A stretch of DNA of 64,000 bases from Rubellimicrobium aerolatum (GTDB taxonomy: Bacteria > Pseudomonadota > Alphaproteobacteria > Rhodobacterales > Rhodobacteraceae): NCBI RefSeq assembly GCF_017872975.1, contig NZ_JAGGJP010000003.1:186001-250000 (forward strand), read 5' to 3'. The stretch's first letter is position 1. Each line of letters starts with the position of its first letter. Shown piece by piece: positions 26,601 through 35,614 of the stretch. Made by a program: the position numbers and the translations under genes. The notes under the pieces are model-generated. The model did not search any database. It saw nothing but the letters and a program-made list of their open reading frames with translations, and was not told the DNA's origin.

Positions 26601-29600
26601 GCCACCGCCTCCTCCTTCGAGACGCGGACCTGGGCCGACGCCAACCCCGCCAACAACCAGGCGGTCGAGAACACCACCATCCGCACCCGCGCCGACATCC
26701 GCGTGACGGAGAAGCGGGCCTCGCCCGCCACCGTCAGCCTCCGCGACGACTTCGACTGGCTGGTGACGCTCGACAACCGCCAGGCCCCCGGCCTGAGCGA
26801 GGCCGACAACGTCACCCTGACCGACACCCTGCCCGCCGGGATGCGCCTCACCGGGCCGCCGGTCGTGCAGTCCTCCTCCGACCCCGCCCTCGCGGCGGGG
26901 ACCACCTGCACCGGCGCGGCCGGGGCCACCGCCTTCACGTGCAGCCTCGGCACGGTCCCGCCCGGGGCCAGCCTCGTGCTGCGCGTCCCCGCCGAGGTCG
27001 TGGAGGTCGCCGCCCGGCCGCAGGCCTTCGCCAACACGGCATCGGCCACCACCTCCTCCTACGACGCGGACGGGACGAACAACGCCGCCACCGGCACGGT
27101 GACGGTCGGCTCCTCGTCGCTCGCCGGGACGGCCTTCCGCGACTTCGACCGCCAGGGCGACCTCGACGCCGGCACCGACACCGGCCTCGCCGGCCTGACC
27201 ATCACCCTGGAGGGGCAGAGCCACGACGGCCAGCCTATCTCCCGCGCGACGACCACCGCCGCCGACGGCGGCTACGCCTTCCCCTTCCTGCCCGCCGGAA
27301 CCTACGCCATCGCGGGCGGCCCGTCCGGCGAGGCCCATCTCGCCCCCGGCGCGGCGATCCCCGGCTCGACCGGCGGCACCCCGGCCCCGGGCGGCGCGCG
27401 GCTGGAGGGGATCCAGCTCCCCGCCAGCGCCGTCTCGACCGGCAACGACTTCACGCGCCACCCGCAGCCGCGCCTCGGCCTTGCCAAGGCGGTGCAGGCC
27501 GGTCCCGCGCCGAACGGCGACGGCTCCTACGACGTGACCTTCCGCCTCCAGCTCCGCAACCTCGGGGCCGAGCCGCTGCGGAACGTCGCCGTCACCGACG
27601 CCCTCGCCGGGCCCGCCCCCGCCTTCGGGGGCCTCGCGCCCGGATCGGGCCCCCTGCCGGCGGGCGGCTACCGCCTCCTCGCGGCCCCCGGCGGGACCTG
27701 CGCGGGTCTGAACCCCGGCTTCGACGGCCAGGGCGACGCGACGCTCGCGGCGGGGCTGGCCCTCGCGCCCGGCGCGGCCTGCGCCATCGACCTCGCGATC
27801 CGGGTGCAGCCCGCCGCGCCCCTGCCCGCCGCGCTCCTGTCCGGCTACCGCAACCAGGCCCAGGCCACGGGCGAGGGGGCGCTCTCCGCCGCCACCCCGA
27901 CGACCGAGCCCTTGCTTCAGGACCTGTCCGACGACGGGACCGCGCCCGACCCCAACGGCAACGGCCGCGCCGACGACGCGGGCGAGGACGACCCCACGCC
28001 CGTCCTCCTGCCCGCCGCCGCGCCCGCCATCGCCCTCGTCAAGACGATCGACCCCGTCCCCCCCGCGCCTCTGGCGGTCGGCGACACCCTCGCCTACGCC
28101 CTGACGGTCACCAACACCGGCAACGTCGCCCTGACCGGGATCGCCGTCGCCGACCCCAACGCCACCGTGACCGGCGGCCCCGTCCCGCTCCTGCGGCCTG
28201 GCGAGGCATCGACCGCCTTCGTCGCCACCCATGTCGTGACCGAGCAGGACCTCGCCCTCGGCGCGATCGTCAACCAGGCCACCGCCACCGGCACCTGGGC
28301 CGCCTCGGGCGGCGCGCCGGCGGTCGCCGACCCGTCCGGCGCGACCGTGGCCGACGATGTGCCGACGGTCTGGACGCTCGGCCCGGCCCTGGGCCTCGTC
28401 GCCGTCAAGTCGGTGCTGGCCCTGGAGGACGCGACGGGCGACGGCATGATCGGGGCGGGCGACCGGGTGCGCTACCGTCTCGCGCTGACCAACGCCGGCC
28501 GGCTGACGCTGGGCGGCTTCGTGGTGACCGACCCGAACGCCGCCCTGGTCGGGACGCCGCCCGCCGCGCTCGCCCCCGGCGCGACCGACACGAGCCTCGA
28601 GGCGCTGCACGTCCTCACGCAGGCCGAGGTGGACCGGGGCTGGCTCGACGCCCAGGCCGAGGTTCACGCCCGCGCCGTCGCGGCCGGCACCGGGGCGATC
28701 CTCCTCGACGCCAACGGGTTACCGCTGGAAGTGGCGGACCTGTCCGACGCCGGCACCGACCCCCTGCGCGCAGCCGTCGCCGCCCCCGCCACCACGGAGA
28801 CCGAGGGCGGCGCGGGCGGCCCCGGCAACGGCGACCCGGGCGACGACCCGACGCCCCTGCGGCTGGGCCAGGTGGCCGAGCTGGAGCTGGTGAAGTCCTT
28901 CACCGGCTTCCGGGACATCAACGGCAGCGGCGTCACCGACGCGGGCGACCGTGCGGGCTATGCCTTCGCGCTGCGGAACCGGGGCAATGTCGCGCTCCGG
29001 GTCACGCTGGCCGATCCGGGCGCGGACGAGGTGGCGGCGCCCCCCCTGCTGCTCGCCCCCGGCGAGATCGTCCCGCAGGCGGGCACCGCCTGGCGGGCGC
29101 TGGGCCCGCGCGACATCGCCCGCGCCTGGGTCGAGAACCGGGCCACCGCCACCGCCGAGGCCCTGGACGACGCCGGCGCGCCGCTCCTGGCCGGCGGCGC
29201 GGCGCTGGTGGTCGAGGACCTGTCCGACACCGGCACCGACCCCGAGGGCGCGACCCTGCCGGACCCGGCGGCCCTGGACTCCCCCGACGCCTCGGGCGCC
29301 ACCGACGGCGATCCCGGCAGCGACCCGACCGTCGTCCGGGTGCCGCGCGACGTGGCGCTGTCCCTCGTCAAGTCGGTGACGGGGGTGGAGGACCTGAACG
29401 GCAACGGCCGGACCGACCCGGGCGACCGCGTGACCTACGGCTTTCACGTCGCCAACCCCGGCAACCTGCGGGTGGCCGGGATCACCCTGGCCGACCCGGG
29501 GGCCGAGGTCGCGGGCGGCCCCCTGGATCTCGACCCGGGCATGGGCGACGCGACCGCCTTCACCGCGACCCGGCTCCTCACGCAGGAGGACATGGATCGC

Positions 29601-31184
29601 GGCTGGCTCGCCAACAGCGCCACCGTCACCGGCACGGCGCAGGGCCCCGACGGCCCCGCCCTGGGCCCCGATGGCGCGCCGCTTTCCGTCAGCGACCAGT
29701 CCGACGCGGGCACCGGCCCCGACCTCGCCCCCGTGCCCGAGCCCGAGGGGCGGGAGACTCCCGACGGCGCGGGCGCGACCGACGGCGACCCCGCGAACGA
29801 CCCGACCGTGCTCGCGCTCGCGCGGCATCCGGCGGTGACGCTCGTCAAGACGGCGGACGTCTCGGCCTTGGGCGATCCGGCGCGGGCGGGCGACCCGATC
29901 CGCTACGCCTTCACCGTCACCAACACGGGCGACGTGACGCTCCGGGACGTGACCCTGACCGACCGCCTCGTGGGGGTGGACCTGCGCGGCGGCCCCATCC
30001 CGGCCCTCGCCCCGGGGGAGAGCGACTCCACCACCTTCACCGCCACCTACCGCCTGACCGAGGCCGACCTCGACGCCGGCCGGGTGGAGAACCAGGCCCT
30101 CGTCGTCGCCCTCTTCGGCCCCGACGCCGAAGAGGTCGTGCAGGACGAATCCGGCCAAGGCCCCGACGACGACGAGGCGACGCGCGTGACCTTCGCCACC
30201 GGCACGCCGGGCGGGCTCACCCTCGCCAAGACGGCCGACCGGGAGGAGGCGCGCGTCGGCGACCTCGTGGGCTACGCGATCACCCTCGCCAATCCCCGGC
30301 GCGGCCTCGCCGCCACCGCCGCCATCGTGGACGACCTGCCCGAGGGGTTCCTCCCCCAGCGGGACTCGGTCGAGATCGGGGGGCGGGCCGCCGCCGCCCG
30401 GATCGACGGCCGGCGCGTCGTCGTGCCCGGCCTCGACGTCCCGCCCGGCGAAAGCGTGACGATCACCCTGCGCGCGCTCGTCACCGCCGAGGCGCGCCCG
30501 GGCGGGCACGTCAACCGCGCCCAGGCCGTCGCCGCCGACGGCGAGCCCCTGACCGCCGTGGCGGAAGCCACCGTCCGCGTCGTGGCCGAGGCGGTGTTCG
30601 ACTGCGCCACCGTGATCGGGCACGTCTTCGACGACCGCGACCAGGACGGCCACATGCGCGGCGTGGACGAGGGGGGCCTGCCCGGCGTCCGCCTCGTGGC
30701 CCCGGACGGGCTGGCGGTGAACGCCGACGCCCAGGGCCGCTTCAGCCTGCCCTGCGCCGCGCTCCCGCCCCAGCGCGGCGCCAACGTCCAGCTCCGCCTC
30801 GATGAACGGACGCTGCCCACCGGCTACCGCGTCACCACCGAGAACCCGCGCGTCGTGCGCGTCACGCCCGGCATGGTGACGCGGATGAACTTCGGGGCCG
30901 CCCTGCCGCGACTGGTGCGGATCGACGTCGCCGCGCGCGCCTTCCACGGCCTCGATCCCCGGCCCGAGCTGCTGCGGGCGCTCGACGCCCTGGTGGCCCG
31001 GATCGCCGACCAGCCCTCGGTGCTGCGGATCGCCTACCGGGCCGAGGGCGAGGACTCCGCCCTCGTGCGCGGGCGGATCGCCGCCGTCGCGGCCGCGCTG
31101 CGCGCCCGCTGGCCCGTGAACGGTCGCCACGATCCGGTCATCGAGGCGACGGCGCTGGGCTCCGCCCGCGTCGGCGGGCGGTGA
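23658..31184 (+). CDS. giant DUF11-repeat exported protein with C-terminal OmpA-like region
   Basis: 2,508 residues. A long N terminus carries a hydrophobic signal (ALARALALALPLAGLLAARP, then AQAQ). About 14 DUF11-type Ig-like repeats of roughly 110-150 residues follow; most start with a motif like ADLRVIKTA or ALVKTIDPV and contain VTNTGNV and NNAA. An SdrD-B-like domain lies near residue 1155 (LAGTAFRDFDRQGDLDAGTD) and a second near 2315 (VIGHVFDDRDQDGHMRGVDE). The last 80 residues resemble an OmpA-type peptidoglycan-binding region (LRIAYRAEGEDSALVRGRIA). Later repeats carry Asp-rich, possibly Ca-binding loops (DLNGNGRTDPGDR). The likely role is a surface or periplasm-spanning filament or adhesin working with the barrel protein encoded next, whose start overlaps its stop. 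Confidence 0.85.
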   Translation: MDHDARADSRAAALHPPASRRLARRLSPRAPTFRAPAFRAPVLRVPGAARALARALARALALALPLAGLLAARPAPAQAQNVNWVVNLDDTGSDPMPAGGTVAYALRVENGGFDPAPATTVTLAVPSGATLTAASGAIAGCAPRPATGPAQVTCTVPALPAGGAASAALSVRATASGMIVLGASVPATGDIDPADNTESEGTTITPGADLALALAAPASVRAGGRAAIVLTATNAGPGAATAPRIAFTVPTGLVRLGLPTGCALSGTTVTCSAASLAPGAQMAFTVTGQAAVAGGSTLALAAATALASPTDPVPGNDTATRTLSVTAGSDLALTKARTPASRIYVDDAATFTLTPTYTGDAPQAVTVTDTVPASYRIDSVTAPGWTCATQGQAVTCARAAVTGAGQDRPLGPIVLGVTALAAGSPVNAASIAAQAPADPDATNNAASDGGPAIAARYIDLVARKSGPSPALVVVGNRYDFRLGASNAGNMGLVGTVEVADDLPAGMTATGYAGAGWTCLPAAPVAGPARITCARAYASAGPLAAGAATPDATIRVEITGTGPLTNAATVHSPDAAPPDLLPGNDAAAATVTGSLVPATADLRVIKTARAASVAAGDPLAFDIEIVNDGPQPATAVTLTDQLDGLMNGGTGATGAGLVSIDTSRAPGLSCGSAATSPTGRRLTCTAASLPACQPGVDCPVVAVTVRPGGNASARTNAASVLSDQVADPDLANNEGQAAHAVTARADVTVTLAAAPASATAGQGLAYTLTAINQPNGLSDAQAVSVTQSLPPGVVLLSVTPSCASGPAVGELISPASAPLACDLGPLANGAQRAVTVVVRPTDATASTTLTSVATVATSTPETDTGNNAATRATPVAPPVVDLQVNQSDTVDPVTMDDATTYTVILRNNGPSAAEDARLTDQLPATRLAFQSVAAPGDATCTAPAVGALGGVLTCAVPLLPAGESRTVAVTLRAVAKGVAANTATASSFETRTWADANPANNQAVENTTIRTRADIRVTEKRASPATVSLRDDFDWLVTLDNRQAPGLSEADNVTLTDTLPAGMRLTGPPVVQSSSDPALAAGTTCTGAAGATAFTCSLGTVPPGASLVLRVPAEVVEVAARPQAFANTASATTSSYDADGTNNAATGTVTVGSSSLAGTAFRDFDRQGDLDAGTDTGLAGLTITLEGQSHDGQPISRATTTAADGGYAFPFLPAGTYAIAGGPSGEAHLAPGAAIPGSTGGTPAPGGARLEGIQLPASAVSTGNDFTRHPQPRLGLAKAVQAGPAPNGDGSYDVTFRLQLRNLGAEPLRNVAVTDALAGPAPAFGGLAPGSGPLPAGGYRLLAAPGGTCAGLNPGFDGQGDATLAAGLALAPGAACAIDLAIRVQPAAPLPAALLSGYRNQAQATGEGALSAATPTTEPLLQDLSDDGTAPDPNGNGRADDAGEDDPTPVLLPAAAPAIALVKTIDPVPPAPLAVGDTLAYALTVTNTGNVALTGIAVADPNATVTGGPVPLLRPGEASTAFVATHVVTEQDLALGAIVNQATATGTWAASGGAPAVADPSGATVADDVPTVWTLGPALGLVAVKSVLALEDATGDGMIGAGDRVRYRLALTNAGRLTLGGFVVTDPNAALVGTPPAALAPGATDTSLEALHVLTQAEVDRGWLDAQAEVHARAVAAGTGAILLDANGLPLEVADLSDAGTDPLRAAVAAPATTETEGGAGGPGNGDPGDDPTPLRLGQVAELELVKSFTGFRDINGSGVTDAGDRAGYAFALRNRGNVALRVTLADPGADEVAAPPLLLAPGEIVPQAGTAWRALGPRDIARAWVENRATATAEALDDAGAPLLAGGAALVVEDLSDTGTDPEGATLPDPAALDSPDASGATDGDPGSDPTVVRVPRDVALSLVKSVTGVEDLNGNGRTDPGDRVTYGFHVANPGNLRVAGITLADPGAEVAGGPLDLDPGMGDATAFTATRLLTQEDMDRGWLANSATVTGTAQGPDGPALGPDGAPLSVSDQSDAGTGPDLAPVPEPEGRETPDGAGATDGDPANDPTVLALARHPAVTLVKTADVSALGDPARAGDPIRYAFTVTNTGDVTLRDVTLTDRLVGVDLRGGPIPALAPGESDSTTFTATYRLTEADLDAGRVENQALVVALFGPDAEEVVQDESGQGPDDDEATRVTFATGTPGGLTLAKTADREEARVGDLVGYAITLANPRRGLAATAAIVDDLPEGFLPQRDSVEIGGRAAAARIDGRRVVVPGLDVPPGESVTITLRALVTAEARPGGHVNRAQAVAADGEPLTAVAEATVRVVAEAVFDCATVIGHVFDDRDQDGHMRGVDEGGLPGVRLVAPDGLAVNADAQGRFSLPCAALPPQRGANVQLRLDERTLPTGYRVTTENPRVVRVTPGMVTRMNFGAALPRLVRIDVAARAFHGLDPRPELLRALDALVARIADQPSVLRIAYRAEGEDSALVRGRIAAVAAALRARWPVNGRHDPVIEATALGSARVGGR
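23806..23841. repeat. 12-bp near-triplication in the DUF11 signal-peptide region
   Basis: GCGCCCTCGCTC is repeated nearly three times and encodes the ALAR repeats just before the hydrophobic core. Confidence 0.8.
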
Positions 31185-34100
31185 GCGTCGCCATGGCCCC
31201 CTTCCGCTCCCCTTCGACGATCGGCCGCCCCGCGGGCCTTGCCGCCATGGCCGCGCTCTGCGGCCTGCTGCCCGCGCTCGCGCTGGCCGATCCGTCCGGC
31301 GGGTCCTGCGCCCCTGCCGGACCCTGCGCGGCCTCTGCGTCGCCGGATCCCGCCCCCGAGGTGGGCCTCGGCTTCTCCATCTCCATCGAGGGCGCGACCC
31401 CGGAGGGGGAGCCGGTGCGGCAGGTCATCGCCGGCGACCCGGCCCCTCCGGTTCCGCCCGAACCGGCCGGACCCGACCCGCTCCCGCCCGATCTGACAGC
31501 GGACCTCGGCCTGTCCGAGCCGGCCACTCCCGACGACCTCGCGCGGGCGGCGGATCGGCGGCTCGCGGCGGCGGATGTCCAGCTCCGCTTCGACGGTCTG
31601 GGCGTGCGGCCCCGGCTCGACGTCGCCGCCGCCGGGTCGGCCGACGGGACGGTGACCTTCCGGGCCTCCTCCAACTACCCCGCCTGGATCAAGCGGGCCG
31701 AGATCCTCATCCGCCAGAGGGGCCGGCCCGGCCGGGTGATCGCCGAAATTCCCATTGCCCCCAACGGCGAGGCGACCTGGACCATGCCCCCGGCCGGGCC
31801 CGCGCGCCTCGACTACGTGCTGCGCGTCTACGACGGCGCGGGCCGCCATGACGAGACGGTCGTGCGTCCCCTGGAACCGGGAGTCGCCGGGACCGACCCT
31901 TCCCTCCCCGGCGAGGGGGAGGGCCGCATCGCCCGGCGCGGCATCCCCCTCCGGGGCGGCGCCGTCACCCTGAGCGGCGAGGGCCTGCCCCCCGGCACGA
32001 CCGTCACCGCCCTGGGCGGGCCCGTGCCGGTGGACCCCTCGGGCCGCTTCGTCGTGCAGCGCGTCCTTCCGCCGGGCGACCACGAGATCGCCGTGACCCT
32101 GGCCTCGCCCGGCCGGCCGGCCCGCACCATCGCCCGCACGGTGACCATCCCCCGGGCCGAGTGGTTCGCGACCGGCATCGCCGACGTGACCCTGGGCCGC
32201 GGCGTGGCCGAGGGCGGCGGGCCGGGCACCGGGCGGCTCGCCGCCTTCGCGGACGGCTGGCTGGCGGACGGCACCCGCGTCACCGCCTCGGCGGACACGG
32301 GCGAGGGCGACCTCGACGGCCTGCTGCGCCGCGTCGGCCGCAAGGACCCCGACGCCATCCTGCGCGGGATCGAGCCCGACGAGGTCTTCGCCGTCACCGG
32401 CGACGACTCCGCGACCGAAGAGCTCGCCCCCAGCCGCGACGGGCTGTATCTCCGGGTCGAGAACGGGCCGAGCCATCTGATGCATGGCGATTTCCAGCCG
32501 CTCTCGGACCCGGGCCTCTCGGCGCGGACCGACCGGACGCTGACGGGGATCGAGGGGAGCCACGGCTCGCGCGCCGTCACCCGCCACGGGGAGGAGCGGC
32601 TCCGCCTGTCCGCCTTCGCCGCCCGGCCCGACACCCTGAGCCAGCGCGACGTGCTGCGCGGCACCGGCGGCAGCGCCTATGTCCTGGGCCGGCAGGACAT
32701 CGAGGACGGGACCGAGGTCCTGACGGTGGAGCTGCGCGATCCCGTCTCGGGCCGGCTGGTCGAATCGCGCCGCCTCGTGGCCGGGACCGACTACCGCATC
32801 GAATACCTTCAGGGCGTGGTCCTCCTGGCCGAGCCGCTGGCCCCCTCCGCGTCCCGGCCGGGGCTGGTGTCGGACGCACCGGGGGGCGATCTCGTGGTGA
32901 ACCTCGTCGCGCGATACGAATACGTCCCCACGAACGGGGAGGTCGGCGGGCTGGCCGCCGGGGCGCGCGCCGAGGCCTGGGTCACCGACGGCCTGCGCTT
33001 GGGCGCCTCGGCGCTCTCCGACGACAGCGGGCTCGCGGCGCAACGCCTGCTCGGGCTCGACCTCCTCCTCCGGCGCAGCGACGAGACCTGGGCCGCCCTC
33101 GACTGGGCGCGGAGCGAGGGGCCGGGCTTCGGCTCCACCCTGTCGGTGAACGGCGGCCTGCGGAGCGAGGAGATGCCCTCGGCAGGGCGGGTGGGACTAG
33201 GGGCGCAATCCATCCGCCTGGAGGGTCGCGCCGACCTCGCGGAGATCGGGCTGACCGGGCACGTCGAGGGGTTCCTGGACCGCAAGGAGGCCGGGTTCTC
33301 CTCGCCCGACCAGGAGGTCGCGGCGGATCAGGTCGCCGCCGGGATCGGCGGAACAATCGCGTTGCGCGACGGACTGGGCGTCACCTTCGGGGCGGAGCGC
33401 TTCGATGCCGCCACGGGCGAGGCGCGACGCGACGTCCGGCTGGGGCTTGCGGCGGAGATGCGGCCCCGCCTCGCCCTCGACGCCGAGGTGCTCCGCACCG
33501 AGCGGGCGGACCCCGACGACGCCGACGGCACCGGCCGCCGCACCGACATCGCCGCGCGCCTGACCTGGATCCCCGACGCAGCCACGAGCTACGCCCTCTT
33601 CGCGCAGGCCACATTGGGTCGGCGGGGGCTGCCGTCCAACGACCGGCTGGGCCTGGGCCTGACGCGCCGCCTGACCGACGCCCTCGCGGTCGAGGGCGAG
33701 GTGTCGGGCGGCTCGGCCGGTCCCGCCGCCGCCGCGCGGATCGCCTACGAGCCGAGCCCGGGAACCCGCTACAGCCTGGGCTACAGGACCGACCCGGCGC
33801 AGGCCGACGGGACCGGCCTCGTGCTCGGAATGGAACGCCCGCTGGGCCCCCGCCTGACCGCCCGCGCCGAGACGGCCTGGGGCGTCCGAGGCGACGATCC
33901 CTCCGTCCTGCAGAGCTACGGCGTGACCTTCGCCCCCGACGAGACCTGGGCGATCGAGGGGGGCCTGCTCCGGGGCCGGTCGGTGGAGGCCGGCGGGACC
34001 GAGCTGCGGCGGACGGGCGTCTCCCTGAGCCTCCGCCGCACCCTTGGGGAGGAGCTGCGCGCCTCCCTGCGGGCCGAGCTGCGCCGCGAGACCTCGGACG

Positions 34101-34753
34101 GGCCGATGGCCGATGACCGGACCACATGGTTGCTCGCGGGGTCCTACGACCGCCGGACCAGCCCGGACTGGCGGCTGCTCGCCGACCTCGACCTGCTGTT
34201 CTCCGACGCCGACGAAGGCTCGTTCCTCGACGGCCGATACGCGGAGGCGCGGCTGGGCTACGCCTTTCGCCCGGCCGACCACGACCGGATCAACGCACTG
34301 TTCAGCTACACCTTCCTGTATGACATGCCCGGCCCCGATCAGGTCAACGTGGACGGCGACGCCGAGGGCGACCGGCAGCGCAGCCACATCCTGAATGCCA
34401 TCGTCACCTGCGAACTGGGCCCGCGCTGGACGCTTTCGGCCAAATACGGCTTCCGCCGCCGCGAGCAGGCGTCGCGCGCGGGCGGCGGTTACGACCTCTC
34501 GACCGCGCATCTGGCCGCCGTCCGGCTCGACTACCATCTGGTGCACGACTGGGACCTGATGGCCGAGATGCGCGCCATGATCCTGCCGGGAGCCCGCGCC
34601 ACCGACCGGGGCGCGGTGCTGGGCCTCTACCGGCATGTCGGCCGCAACATCCGCCTGGGAGTGGGCTATGAATGGGGCCGGGTGTCGGACGACCTGCGCC
34701 GCATCGAGGGCGACCGCGAGGGGTTCTTCGTCAACATCACCGCGTCGTTCTGA
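31181..34753 (+). CDS. outer-membrane beta-barrel partner of the DUF11 protein
   Basis: 1,190 residues. A signal peptide (GLAAMAALCGLLPALALA) is followed by a periplasmic beta region (residues 120-300, including VTFRASSNYPAWIKRAEILI and an Ig-like segment VTLSGEGLPPGTTVTALGG). From about residue 325 comes a long barrel-like region rich in alternating aromatic/polar strands, ending VNITASF with a terminal Phe, the BAM signal. Segments such as RKDPDAILRGIEPDEVF and VTGDDSATEELAPSRDGLYL match the barrel proteins encoded beside DUF11 proteins in sphingomonads (from memory). The GTG at 31181 overlaps the upstream stop; ATG 31193 is an alternative. Confidence 0.8.
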   Translation: MSVAMAPFRSPSTIGRPAGLAAMAALCGLLPALALADPSGGSCAPAGPCAASASPDPAPEVGLGFSISIEGATPEGEPVRQVIAGDPAPPVPPEPAGPDPLPPDLTADLGLSEPATPDDLARAADRRLAAADVQLRFDGLGVRPRLDVAAAGSADGTVTFRASSNYPAWIKRAEILIRQRGRPGRVIAEIPIAPNGEATWTMPPAGPARLDYVLRVYDGAGRHDETVVRPLEPGVAGTDPSLPGEGEGRIARRGIPLRGGAVTLSGEGLPPGTTVTALGGPVPVDPSGRFVVQRVLPPGDHEIAVTLASPGRPARTIARTVTIPRAEWFATGIADVTLGRGVAEGGGPGTGRLAAFADGWLADGTRVTASADTGEGDLDGLLRRVGRKDPDAILRGIEPDEVFAVTGDDSATEELAPSRDGLYLRVENGPSHLMHGDFQPLSDPGLSARTDRTLTGIEGSHGSRAVTRHGEERLRLSAFAARPDTLSQRDVLRGTGGSAYVLGRQDIEDGTEVLTVELRDPVSGRLVESRRLVAGTDYRIEYLQGVVLLAEPLAPSASRPGLVSDAPGGDLVVNLVARYEYVPTNGEVGGLAAGARAEAWVTDGLRLGASALSDDSGLAAQRLLGLDLLLRRSDETWAALDWARSEGPGFGSTLSVNGGLRSEEMPSAGRVGLGAQSIRLEGRADLAEIGLTGHVEGFLDRKEAGFSSPDQEVAADQVAAGIGGTIALRDGLGVTFGAERFDAATGEARRDVRLGLAAEMRPRLALDAEVLRTERADPDDADGTGRRTDIAARLTWIPDAATSYALFAQATLGRRGLPSNDRLGLGLTRRLTDALAVEGEVSGGSAGPAAAARIAYEPSPGTRYSLGYRTDPAQADGTGLVLGMERPLGPRLTARAETAWGVRGDDPSVLQSYGVTFAPDETWAIEGGLLRGRSVEAGGTELRRTGVSLSLRRTLGEELRASLRAELRRETSDGPMADDRTTWLLAGSYDRRTSPDWRLLADLDLLFSDADEGSFLDGRYAEARLGYAFRPADHDRINALFSYTFLYDMPGPDQVNVDGDAEGDRQRSHILNAIVTCELGPRWTLSAKYGFRRREQASRAGGGYDLSTAHLAAVRLDYHLVHDWDLMAEMRAMILPGARATDRGAVLGLYRHVGRNIRLGVGYEWGRVSDDLRRIEGDREGFFVNITASF

Positions 34754-34834
34754 CCTTCGGCGGTCCGCGCACGGGCCAAGAATCAGGCCGATGCTCGCCC
34801 GGATCGCCCACGGCCGAGAGGCGCGAGCGGGCCT

Positions 34835-35614
34835 TCAGGCGGCGGCGCGCAGGCCTTCGCGCGCTGGGCGGAGCCAGCTCGGGTCGTCCGCCGTCGCGGG
34901 GGGATAGGCGATCCAGAGGGGCGAGCTCGTCCGGCGGCCGGGAACCAGGCGCGCGATCTGCGGGCGCCGGCCCGTCTCCTCCACGGCCTGACGGTAGGCG
35001 GGCAGGACCGTGCTCTCGAAGAAGGCGGCGGTCTGGCTGTCCGCCACGAAATCCTCGAGCAGCACGAGGCCGCCCGTGAGCATCTTGAAGAACTCGCGAT
35101 AATAGGCCGCCGGGCCGGCGGCCTGGGTCGCGACGACCTGGCCCATGTCGATCACGCGCGGTGCCTCGGGCCCCAGGACCTGCAGGAGCTTGCGGTGGTG
35201 ATAGGCGATCAGCCCCTCGCCGGTGGCGGTCTCGATCTCCTCCAGGCGGCGGCCCTCGCAGGCGGCGGGGTCCAGGATCTTCTGGCGGCGCAGGATCGGC
35301 TGGCCGTTGCGGCTCCGCCCCAGGACGATGGGCAGGGTCGCCAAGGCGCGCTTGGTCGGGTTGTGCACGGTGAAGCGGTCGGCCCGATGCTCGATCACCA
35401 GGGGATGGAAGCCGTTGCGGCGGGCCAGCCGGACGAAGCGGAGCATCTCGTAGTTCGGCGTGGCGACCTGCCGGGCCAGCACGGCGATGGGCCGGGCCAG
35501 CGCGCTGCCGAGGGCCTGAGCGCAGACGCCCTTGGGGGCCCGCGCCACGGGACGGGGCCTGACCTCGTCCAGCCCGACATAGATGTCCCTGTCCAGTTCC
35601 GTGCACCAAGACAT
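34835..35614 (-). CDS. hypothetical 259-residue protein, family not recognised
   Basis: MSWCTELDRDIYVGLDEV, then PNYEMLRFVRLARRNGFHPL, RFTVHNPTKRALATLPIVLG and AAYYREFFKMLTGGLVLLED. Soluble, mixed alpha/beta, no signal peptide. It starts at 35614 with GGAGGT 9 bases upstream; the in-frame extension to 35734 is low-complexity. Codon use is normal and the frame is fully open, so it is a real gene. It is convergent with the DUF11/barrel operon. I cannot assign a function. Confidence 0.7.
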   Translation of the reverse strand: MSWCTELDRDIYVGLDEVRPRPVARAPKGVCAQALGSALARPIAVLARQVATPNYEMLRFVRLARRNGFHPLVIEHRADRFTVHNPTKRALATLPIVLGRSRNGQPILRRQKILDPAACEGRRLEEIETATGEGLIAYHHRKLLQVLGPEAPRVIDMGQVVATQAAGPAAYYREFFKMLTGGLVLLEDFVADSQTAAFFESTVLPAYRQAVEETGRRPQIARLVPGRRTSSPLWIAYPPATADDPSWLRPAREGLRAAA

